From assembly GCA_029532415.1 (NCBI GenBank), contig JAQOTA010000050.1, positions 248,001-312,000 on the forward strand: a stretch of 64,000 bases of DNA, given 5' to 3'. Positions 35,705-46,300 of the stretch are shown here, piece after piece. Position 1 is the stretch's first letter, and each line of letters opens with the position of its first letter. Below the pieces are notes generated by a model. It made no database searches. It saw only the letters and a list, made by a program, of their open reading frames with translations, and was not told the origin of the DNA. The position numbers and the translations under genes are program-made. The DNA comes from Marasmius tenuissimus (lineage: Eukaryota; Basidiomycota; Agaricomycetes; Agaricales; Marasmiaceae).

Positions 35705-37704
35705 CATAGCCTATTTTCTCCTGTTCTTGGCCTCCCAGTTTCCGGATTTTGAATTGTGGCTAGCCCTACACCAATCGTGGTTCCTATGTTTGGTTTCTTC
35801 CACGGGTGCTTGCTTTTTTTCCCCCAGGTCCTCTTTGTTAGCTCAAAGATTTCGTTCTGGCCTGGGCTTTCACATTCTGCAATGATGTACCTCATTGATC
35901 TGATTCCTCTGTTGCAGTGGGCACATTCTGCTCTTGCTTTGTATTTGTCTGAATGATTCTCTTTGCCATTTGTCCCCCACCATGTAGGCGTCGTGTGCTG
36001 ACATCCATAGGAAATGCCTCGTTTTCATTGCATTTTCCTTTGACCTTATTGATTTCCATATCGCTCTTTTGGTTGGCTGTATTCGGAACATCTCTTCGGT
36101 TTGGGCTTTGACTAGTTCAACTGTGATTGCTGTTTGTTTTCGGTTGGTTTGTTCGTTCTCTTTCGATTGTCTAATCTTTTTGTAGGCCAGGGCTTGTGTC
36201 AGTTTCGCCAGTTTGGCCCCTTCGAGGTTCAGTCTCGGCTCCATCCAGTCACTTATTTGGTCTGGATCTTCTTTCGATGCCCCTTCATTTGCTAGTTCAT
36301 TTGCCTTTTCATTAGGTCCGTACCCTCTGTGGCCCTTTGCCCATTTCATTAGGGTTCTCGCGGTTCTATTCCTTATTCCAATGACTATGTCCTTTATTAT
36401 GCTTGCATGGTGCGTCCCAATATATCCCTGGTCTTCATTTTTGTCTCTATTTTTTTGTTATGCTATCCATTGCATACTTCAAGTTGGTTTCTATCCATAG
36501 TTCTTGGTCAGGGTCTGTCTTTTCAATAGCTACCTTTAATGCTATCAGTTCCCCGGTTTGGTTTGATTGTTCAAGGTCCTTGGGCAGTCTGAGGGCAGTG
36601 TTTCTTGGGTCTCTCTTTCCAAAGTATACTCCGGCTCCTGCTATTGCATTCTCGTATCCGTTATTTATGCATGAGCCGTCAGTTGCGGCTCTTTGTGGGT
36701 TTCTTCCCCGTCTTCGTGGATTTTTATTTTTGGTGTAGTCATGGCAGTAGTTGATTTCTCAGATTCCTCTCTCTCGTCGAAAATTCTTATTACGTCGTGT
36801 AGCTTCCTTGCCGTTGTTAGTTTTGGCTCCACCACTGTCCAGTCTTTTTCCCCTCTGATTTCGCCTTCTGGTTCGTCATTTGCCTCTCTTGGGTCCCACT
36901 TTCTGGTAGGAGGTCAAGCAGATCTTTTGCTCTCTCCGCGCACCAGTGGGGGTGTTTGCAGTTTGAGTATCTTCGGTCTGTCTCACATCCTTCGCATGTA
37001 CAGTTTGTTTGCTGTGTATGCTCTCGTGAGTCAAGTAGTACTGCAACTGTTCTGGCTTGTCCCGTGTTTGTTACTCCGTGGTTCTTCCTTAGGCATGCGC
37101 TTATCATTCCACCCGCTAGGCTGTGCATTTTTTTGTGGTCTGCTTTTGCATGGTACCAGATGGGCATCACGTCAATTGCTTCTTTGGCAATTTTTATTCC
37201 GTCGAGTGTTATGTTGTATTTTTTGGCTGTTTTCAGTATGTCCACCAGCTCTTTCAGTAGCTTTGTGGTTGTGCTAAGGTTCGGTTTCCATGATTGGAGG
37301 ATCGGGTTAATCAGGGTCTCCTTCAGGAGAATTTTTGCTTTGGTCGTGTGGCATTTGTAGATTTTGTCTGCTACTTTTGCCCATGTCGGTCTGTCTGATA
37401 GGTTCATGTATGCTTGGACCCACACTATTTTGATTGCCTCATTTCTGGCGTCTAAGTCTAGTACCTTTCTCCCTCCATTCTCTATTTGTTTTTGGGTCGT
37501 GGCACTGCTTACTGGGGTTTGTTCCTTTTCGTTCCATATGAACCTATTGATTCTTTTTTCGAGCTTCTTTTTCATGTCGGGTGGCATGCCTTGTACTTTC
37601 GTTAGGTACTGGGTCATTCCGCTGATTGTCATTTGGACAATATGTCTCCTACCCTCCATTGTCGGGTTTGACTTTACCCATTTTCTCAGGCTTTCATTGA
37701 TCTT

Positions 37705-38036
37705 TGTTGAATCTGTGGACTATAATTAGATCCCGGTATATCCGAAGTCCCAGTTCATACTTCCTGCCATTGTATTATGTGGGACAATGCATTTGCTATT
37801 GTTCTATTCTTCATTGTTCATTATGCTCATATGTACAATTTCTATTGTTGTCTCTATATGGTAGTTCTATTGTATCTTCATGTAATCTTCATGTATATAA
37901 GCTTGCAGTTCTCTACCTGAATCTACAGTGTGCTTGAGCTTCTACGTCTCGCCTCTACCTCTCTAAACTCTTCTCTGGTAAGTAGTAGTATAGTCATGTT
38001 GTAGTCCTCTGCGCTAGGTGTCATGCCGGCTCATCA
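37705..38036 (+). mobile_element. solo LTR, family B
   Basis: 332 bp starting TGTTGAATC and ending CTCATCA, flanked by ATCTT on both sides (37700-37704 and 38037-38041). It interrupts the LINE 2 ORF2 remnant after the EKI codons of the post-RT region. A TATATAAG box near 37894 suggests plus orientation. The termini resemble fungal Copia LTRs (TGTTGA...). The orientation and superfamily are inferred. Confidence 0.85.
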
Positions 38037-40573
38037 ATCTTTTCAATTGTTGGCGTCCATATACCGGTCTGGTCTATGTTGTTACCGAACCACGCCCCCA
38101 GTATTCTGATTGCTTTGCCTTCTCTTGCAATGTATTTATCTTCTGGGATTTGTGGTAGGTCGCTTCTTGTTCTCCTTGTCCTGATTACCTCTTCTCGGTA
38201 GGTTTTTGCCCTGATCGGTATAATTTCTGTCTTGCCTTCATTGAATCTTGCTCGCGATGCGATGCACCATTCATCGGTGATTGCTTTTAGGGCTTCCAGG
38301 CTGTCATCCTTTGACAAGAACACCGTGGTGTCGTCCACAAACATATTTACTATCACTCTTTCCGTTTGTCCTCTCTGATTTTGTATCCTTTGAGGTTTGA
38401 GTTCCTTATCATCGCACCTAGGGGCTCAATTGCTAGGTCAAATAGTATGCATGACATTGGGTCTCCTTGTCGTACCCCCCTTATTATTTGGAAGCTTGAG
38501 CTTTGGTGTCCGTTTACCATGACTTTTGTTTCCGCGTTTTCATACAGTGACTTGATTGTGTTTATGAACTTGTCCGGGAACTTAAAAGCATGTAGCGCTT
38601 TCCATAGGTAGTCATGCGCTATCTTGTCATATGCTTTTTCTTGATCGAGGGCAACAATTAGCCCATTCTCGCTCTTTGTTTCTGCATAGTTGGACAGCAT
38701 GCGGATCAGTTGGGTCTGGTCTGCTATGTCTCTTCCCGGTACAAATCCTGCTTGGTTTTTGTGTAGTAGGTCTGGCGCTACCTTTGCTAGTTTTAGGGCT
38801 AACGCTTTTGTGAATATTTTATAGTCGGTGTTTAATAGGGTTATTGGTCGGTAGTTCTCGACCTTGGTCTTCTCCTTCTTTTTATATATTGGGCACATCT
38901 ATCCCTCCGAGAAGTTTGTTGCTTTGACGACGCCATGCTCTTCGATGTCTATGAAAGCTGCAGTGAGTAATCTCACCAAGTCAAAGCGGTCTTCCACCCC
39001 TTGTTTTTTGTCTTCTTTCCCTCTTTTTTGTACACTTTTGTACATCTCGAACGGTACTCCATCTTCGCCCGCGGAGGTCCCATTTTCTGATAGTATCAGG
39101 GCTAGTGTGACTAACTGCTTGCTCGTGTTCTTTCCCATTTCCTCTTGTTGCTCTGGGTTCAGTTCTGTGTCAAGGTTTTGGAGTGTTTTCTCTATTATTG
39201 TGTCCCTTTCTGGGTGTGTGTTTTCTATCCCGTCGTGTTGGATTTTGTTGTGATAGTTCCTTGCTAGTTCTGCCATTCTTTTAGGGTCTGTTTCAAATTT
39301 CAGTCAAGTCTCTCTTGTTTCGCCTTCCAGTATGGTTTCTTCTGGCTGGGGTCGCAGGTTTTGGATTCCCACTGATGGGTGGTGTGTTTTGGGGTTTCCC
39401 ACTTCTCCCTCGCTTGATGTTTGGTCTCCATGTGCTGGCATGTCCTCTCGTACTTCTAGGGCATGTAGCCATCTTAGTTTTACTAGTATTGCCCTTCCTT
39501 GTACAATGTTTTTCACTAGGATTGGCTCTGGGCTCACAAATTTATCTTGTTTCACAACTATTGCTACGCCTTCCCTCGCCGTGGGGTTTTCTATGCTCTG
39601 GGAGTTATACACTTTGAAACGGTTTCCATGTATTTTGTTTATCTCCTCACATCTCTCTTGGTTCATGTGCGTTTCCTGCACTGCTAGTATTCCGTATGCC
39701 TTATCTCTCATTATTTGGTTTATGTGCGTCCATTTGTTCTTTTTGCTGAGCACATTTGGGTCGCTGAAACCTCTTAGGTTTAGGGTGCCTATCCTCATGC
39801 TCGCTTTATTTGCCTTTTTTGTCCTTTGCTTTCGTTTTCTGTTTCTCACTGTGGTTTTCCTTATCTCTGGTTCCCTCATTGTTTCAGAGGGTTCATTCAG
39901 CAGTTTGTCTAGTTCCTCGATTTCATCTAGACTCCGGTTGTTCCATGCCTCTATGGCATTCCTTAGGGCTGCCTCTGGGTTTTCTAAGTTTTGTCTCTCT
40001 TCCTCAATGTCTGTGGGTTCGCGATCTATCCTGTTTTTGTTTCCATCTGTTCTCGGTTCTGTCCCGTCTCTATCATTCTCTGTTATGTTGCTCTCCATAC
40101 GGTTACACCCTTGGCAGTCGGAGAATGCAGAACTGCCTCGGGGGAGAGGCCTTGCTTGAGATAGCCAGGGCTAGGCCCCTGGTTGCCCTGGCTCCTGCAG
40201 ATTTCGCAGTATCCATTGGAGTCGCCCACTGCCTGCAGACACGTGTGGGGAGGCGGCACCGTCGCCCCAGAACCCTCCCTTTCTTCGAGAGGGTCTGTAG
40301 TGCTCAAACTTGTTCTGTTATTCGTATTCATCATGTGGGTAAGGGAGTGTGAGGTTTTAATGACTTCTCTTGTCGTCAATGCGAGTGTAGCTTGCTTCTG
40401 AGTCTATATAGTTCAGTTAGATTTTGTGTATTGCCAAGTTGTAAGTTGTGATTTCGTTCATGTAAGTCAAGAGATACGTGTCAGATGTTCATAAGATTCT
40501 AAATGGGGGCGAGGTAGACTGGGTGGTAGCGAGGTGCGCCGTTGTGTGCAGCACGCAGGGTAGCTACGAGACT

Positions 40574-41918
40574 CTAGAACTTCCTCTTCAAGCTCTTCTT
40601 CTCCCCACTGAATGGCTTTGCCTTGCTTGACCCTTCCTTGCTCGTTGGGCCTTTCGGTTTTGGGCCACCTTTCTTTGTTTTCGGCGCCCCCATCTGCTCC
40701 AGTTCTTCCCTCATTGGTCCAATCCATCCCGGATAGTCCAGCAGTGGACATTTTGCACTGACGTGGGTTGTAGCTTTGCACCATACGCATGCCAGCACAC
40801 CGGTGTACTCCTCAAGCAGGAAGTAGTCATAGATCACCTTAGTCTTTCGGAGGAGGTCTATCATCACCTTCTGTCTCCCTCTCCCTTCGGTCAAGGGGTG
40901 TTCCATGAGCTGGAAGTAGAAGTTGTTCTTCTCATTGCCCATTTTGACAATGGAGAGGGCCCAGGAGCCAACCGCTTCAAGGATCCATCCTTGTCGTTGT
41001 TCGAGGGAGGCATTGGGGTTATAGTCCGGGTAGTTCCGGATGACAAAGTTCTGGAAGCTGCAGTTTATGACCACGGCGCTCTTGATGGCTGTCAGCACTT
41101 TGGGGGCTTCTTCTCGAGTAATGTCGCCCAGTTTGAAGTTGATATACGTCCATGGCTCATGGTTATCTAGGTCTTCAAAGCAGATGATCCAAAGGATCAT
41201 GTCGTCGGGGCCAGTGATGTATCCAAGGTGCAGCGTGTCTGGCCCAAAACCCTGGCCTAGCATGAACTAAGGATGACTGTAGGGGCTCTGGTTGTCTTCG
41301 TTTTTGACTTCTGCGATTCTGAGTCAGATGGTGAGTTTCTCGTGCGTGTGTTGGAACACTTTCATTGCCTTCTTATACGCTGGTCCTTTCGTTTCGAGGT
41401 TCGCCTTGTTGGACGTGTAGCTGCTGCCAATTGGTGTGACAAAGAAGATTTCCTTGCCTGTTCCAACGCTCATCCTAATTTGGTTGACTTTGTCAGCCTT
41501 CATATTCAGGATGAGGATGTTGTCTGCAATCGGTACGTATGGTAGAGGTCCCATCTGCGCTGGCCCCTTGAAGTTCAACATGTTGGGTTCTTCAGGACTT
41601 ATTTGGGTCGTCCAGTGGTGGGGGTTGTACTCCTGGTAGGCCGGTTTGGGGTTATTGTCCAGGCTAGGCCATTCAGATAGGTCGGTTGGAAGCGGTTTGA
41701 CTAGGCTTGTGAGGGGGGTGAATGATGCCCAGGACTGTTTGGAGGTTTTCGATGTCCATGTCTTTCTCCCCACCCTCTGTCATAGTGGGTTTGTATGCTC
41801 CCTTGATGGTCGCGTTCTCATATCTGGCATTCTCTTCGTTTGTTTCGTCCTGGCTTGTTGTCGACGCTCTTCTATTTGGAAGAGGTGCTGTTTGTCTTTC
41901 TTCACCAACTTCAGACAT
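40574..41918 (-). pseudogene. LINE 2 ORF1 remnant
   Basis: Homologous to LINE 1 ORF1. It starts MSEVGEERQTAPLPNRRAS and keeps the MLGQGFGPD block and the CVWCKATTHVSAKC knuckle. One frame change near 41700, a TGA near 41324 and a TAG just before MLGQG (41264-41275 area) break it. Confidence 0.85.
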
Positions 41919-42202
41919 TTTCGAGTCTGGGTCAAAAGTTCTAGCTTTGTCTCTTTCAGAGATCGTTCTCCCTTGTTTTTGTTGTTAGTTCTTTCTCTCT
42001 TGGTTCCATTTCCAAGTTTCGCACCTTGGGCTGTCTCTATTTGTTCACCTCCCAGTCCTCTTAGTTTCTTTGTTGCTCGTTCTCTGCTCGTAGCGTTTGT
42101 TGCTAGGTTGGTATTTTGTCTCGTAGTTTGATTTCTTAATGTTCCACCGCTTTGTTGCGATCACCAGCCTTCTACTTCAGCATTTGTAGTTGGGTGTACA
42201 GG

Positions 42203-42671
42203 TGTCAAGAACGAGGCCAGTGACTAGGAAAACCCCTCAGGCCACCAACAGGGTCAAGAGTGCGAAGTAGAGAAGATGGATTTGAGTAAGGCAAGTGTAA
42301 GATAGTACATGCTGGATACAGGCACTATAAGACAAAGTTGTCAGACTGGGGAACTATCTAGAAGTGTCCATGATTATATATGACAGAGCCAAGCTGTAGA
42401 GATATCATGGGAACAAAGATAAAAGAGGAAAAATGAAAGAACAAGTGATAAAAACAAGGGATACATGTGGAAACATTGTCATGATGGAAACCATATGGTA
42501 TGCTGGGAAAATATCTGGAAACAATGTGGAACACCAGGTAGTACCAGGTAATGATATGGGGGGCCAGAATGCGATGATGAGAACATGTAACCATGGGAAA
42601 TAAAGAGAAAAACATGGGGAAAAAGTACCCGGGGACCAAGGGAAGGGAAAACAGTAGGTGGATTCATAACA
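42203..42671 (-). mobile_element. solo LTR, family A, copy 2
   Basis: 469 bp, highly similar to 35236-35704, flanked by exact ACAGG duplications (42198-42202 and 42672-42676). It sits in the 5' UTR of LINE 2. Equal length and near identity of the two copies indicate insertions not far apart in time. Confidence 0.9.
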
Positions 42672-43335
42672 ACAGGGTTTAGCTGGTTGTTATCTGGAGG
42701 GGGGATGAAGGCGTAGTTTGAGGCGTGGTGGTTCACTTCTGACATCTCTTTTCTCTTATATTGTTCCATCGGCCTCGTTTTATCCTCGTGTTGTCTGTTG
42801 CACAATTTCATCTCTTGGTTGTTTACCTATGGGCTCTCTATTTCTCGCTCATCTCCATCTCTTGTGGTGATGGGTTTCATTCGCTCTCATAGTTTTTTAC
42901 GTTTCCCTTGGCTACGTTCCATGTCTTTCTTAGGCATCACTCTTTTGGATACATCAGGGGTTTCTCCCTGGTGTTCCGACCTTCGTTGGTCTACTACTAG
43001 ATATAGATCCAGTAGTACAATGCATTTGTTGGATGCATTTATTGCTCGCAGTGGTTGGCTGCTTGCTTTCACACAGTTGTTGGCTGCGTGTTTGACTTTC
43101 AGGTTTCCCCTCTAGTCAGTAGTATGAGTTAGCTGTACTACTCTTCTCTAGCTTTGTTTAAAAGCCAGAACATCTGTTTGTTTCCCAAACTTTGTTGGTA
43201 CTTATCCCTTGAGCTGTGGAAAGGCTGGACACTGGATCACATGTTGGTGGTCCTTGGTCAAGGGCAATTCCCTCTTCTCCTTGTACTACCAACTCTTACC
43301 AGCTATCTATATTCATGCCTAGTAAGTTGACAAAC

Positions 43336-46300
43336 TTATCTATTCCTCTGACGCTTACTTCCTCTTCTATTAGCATTGAATTGACACTCATTGTCACAAA
43401 ACCAGTCCGCTTTTGGTCTCTCCAACAAACCTCTGCAATGCAAATGGAACTGGGTACGTTTTATGTCAATGTCGTAGCAGTGAAAGGTAATTGACCAACT
43501 TGCCTTCAGATTGCATCCCGGGCTCGAGCATGCCACATAATCTCCATCAAAAATAGCTGCATTCAAACAGTGGCCATTGCTGCAAGTGTAATCCTCGTCA
43601 TCCGACTCGATGATTTTTCGGATGCGCTGTTTTTGAGAAGCTGTTGTGCACAAAGATGGATCTGCCGGGGGGAGTTTACTGGGTGAGATATATGCTCTGT
43701 GTACAGTTTTGGGTGCGTTACCTTGAACTTGCATCTCTTCTGGACATTCACTAACGTACTCTGTACCAACTCCTGTTTCTGACTCCTCCAGTATTCCATC
43801 ATCAAGCCTGACGTCGTGGTCGTCTAGAACGATTTGCTCAGCAAAGTTCCGTATGCCTGTCTCGCTAGCAGCGCTATCCTCATCCAAATACTCGAGCTCT
43901 GAGGCTGTCTCGTCATCACAGGAATTTGTGAGATCTGTCTCGAAGGGCAGGCCATGCTCTGGCAGTGGTTCTAGCGAAGGTGAACTGAGGTGTGTGTTCT
44001 CTTTGTGTACAGTTGTTTGCTCACTAATTCTGGGGCTCAGCTGCCAAGCCTTGAGATTAAGGTTATGAACTCACCGCATAGCCATGGTCGAGGTATGGGC
44101 CTCTGAGATAGGTAAGCCATCGTTTTTCTTCTTTTTCTTCTTCATTTTTGGCTTGGTATTGAGAATACCCTTCATCATCACATTCTCCTCGTCACGAATC
44201 TGATACAAGTCTTCATAGAGCTGTACTGTGCATCTGTGATGATCATCTGAAAGGTGTTGGTGAAGGTTATATTTCCACACTGCAGGCAAATCCTTGGGGC
44301 ATAGAGGGCAGGTGAGTGGGTGGTTTGTACAGACCGAGTTTGGCTTGTACTCTGCCGCCGCCTTGATGCTGAACGTCTCCTTTAGGTTAGGACATGTTGA
44401 GCGCCGGGTATCAATAACAATAGCACTTGATTTCTTGCTCTTTGTCAAGAATACTTTGCACAATCCACCTGTATTCATGCACAGACCACAAGGCTGACTT
44501 GCCCCATGCATGCGGCAATCCTTTAGGATGTGTGCTCCCATATGGCGAAGTATTTCTGGGCCAGATATTTGATTGATCCGAATGGCTGGACAGAAGCAGC
44601 AAGTCATACCATTGGCCACATTGTCTGGCATCTCCAGGTCTTCGCAGTAGAAAGAGGCTTCACCTAGCAAGGCCACAGTCAGGGTTTGACTAACCATAAT
44701 ATTACCAGCATGTACCTTTCAGCGTTCGGTAAGGATAAGTTTCCGATCTTGTGACTTTCTTCAGCTGACCATCTCTACATTCATCCTGTAGCCATTCCAC
44801 AAGCACAGCAGCAAGGCCACACAGGTCGCTGGTTCGAAACACAAATGTCTTGAAAAGCTTGGAACCCAAGGTGGCCTGCGTGAGTTCAGGGTTTACTGCC
44901 TCCACCATCTGGCCAGGTAAACACTGTAGCATAGTCCTCTCTGCAGTCTCGAATTGACCATTCCATTCCCAGTCAGGCTTCATCAGCTGATATTCCTCTT
45001 GGATCATGGCAATTGTCATGATCTGTCCATCGATTTTGACATTAGGTTCATGGAGGAGAGGGACTGGAAGTGTTTGCATAGGCTGGGAGTTAAACTCCAG
45101 TTGACTGATCTGAATGACAGCGAGAAAGGGCTTCTCCTCGCATTCTACCAGGGTCAACACTGGGTCCTGAACACTGACTCGCTTCCGGTTGTCTGGTGCG
45201 AGCACATCAAGGCCCCGCAGCAGAGTAGGTGCAGCATATTTTGAGTATATTCAGACTCTTCGCAGACACTCGTCTAAAGATTTGCAGGAGAACAGACTGG
45301 AGTATATCCGACATACGGTGGCCTTATGAACAGTCTCCTCCAAGCCCTCCTCCACTCTGACATATGCATCGTACTTCTTCATTCCCAGCTCCACACACTC
45401 TTGCTCTGCAACCATGTCTTCCACATCAGGCTCTCATTCAGTGGGGTCCACACCACCGAAAGGTGGTGGATCGAGAGGGTACTGAACAATGGGATCATTT
45501 GGCATGGAGTTTGCATTCCTGGGTCCATTGTAATTGTAGGTCTCATCCTCATCCTTGTTCTCCTCTCCGAACATGAGGTCATTACCGACCAAGATAATCC
45601 TTTCGCCACCTAGGGGACATAGGATGTCATTACCACCTTCCCGCTCCATTCATTTGAATGGGATCTCCATATCACCATCTCTCAGATGCTGCTCTGCTGC
45701 TTTCTGTCCCGCTTGCCAACATTCCACTAGTACAACGTGGCAAACAAAGACATCTCCAACCCAGCTGGTGGGATTCAGGTGATCATACTTTGCAGTCACC
45801 TCTCCGTCCTTTGCCTCTGATATGCTTTTCAGACTGAGTCACCTTGACTCAGTATCCCATTCTGGGTGTTGCGTAAGGATGTTGACACACTGTGTGGCAC
45901 CATCTATACAATGAGTGAGTTGCAGTTGGTCCACATTCGTGTCGTTCCCCACCATGCTCCATACCATCGCAAACACCTTCTCCAAGCTGTCTGTACCCAA
46001 GAGAATAAGCCAGAATTGACCATTGGGGTTGTCAAGCTGTGTTTTGGTGACTGTAAAGTAAGTGTTCTTTATCATTGACATGACATTGAAGCAGAGCTGA
46101 ACCGGGATGAAGCCGCCCTTATTCAGATTATACATTGCCAGCACAAGATGAGCAACTACGCTCAAGTTTGTCATCTGCTGGCTGAGTGATGCCCGAATGT
46201 TGAGATATGCATCAAGTAGGTGTCGATAGAGGTGACCGAGTATCTTCAAGATGTGACGAGTGGCCCTTGCTGTTGGCTGAGATGATGAATCGGCTTCAGG

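Larger units (their letters stand above)
34828..40379 (-). pseudogene. LINE 2 ORF2 remnant
   Basis: Blocks in minus-strand order: Cys-rich N terminus (CEICRSQG, near 40220), partial AP-endonuclease (QETH and following, about 39700), deletion, RT (YRPITLLN, ALDQEKAYD, RQGDPMS, FVDD near 38340), post-RT region (37659-36817), RNase H region in shifted frames (about 36700-36250) and C-terminal region (35895-34828). Insertions at 37705-38036 and 35236-35704 split it. The RT catalytic motif reads FVDD, where LINE 1 has FADD. It cannot make a working protein. Confidence 0.85.
34629..43264 (-). mobile_element. decayed Tad-like LINE (LINE 2), minus strand, with nested LTR insertions
   Basis: The element runs on the minus strand from CCCTTGACC at 43264 to a poly(A) tail (T run 34629-34656). 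It is flanked by GAGAAGAGGGAATTG (43279-43265) and GAGAAGAGGGAACCG (34628-34614), a 15-bp duplication with two mismatches. After removing three inserted solo LTRs it is about 7.35 kb, roughly 1.1 kb shorter than LINE 1. Most of that difference is a deletion through the endonuclease C-terminal half, near 39300. ORF1 and ORF2 contain several frameshifts and stops. It is an old insertion directly downstream of the transposon-type gene at 43336-48911. Confidence 0.88.

Noticed and set aside
35236..42671. The two 469-bp repeats as the paired LTRs of one retrotransposon
   Set aside because: Each has its own exact and different 5-bp duplication (CATAG, ACAGG), and the sequence between them is LINE 2, so they are independent solo LTRs.
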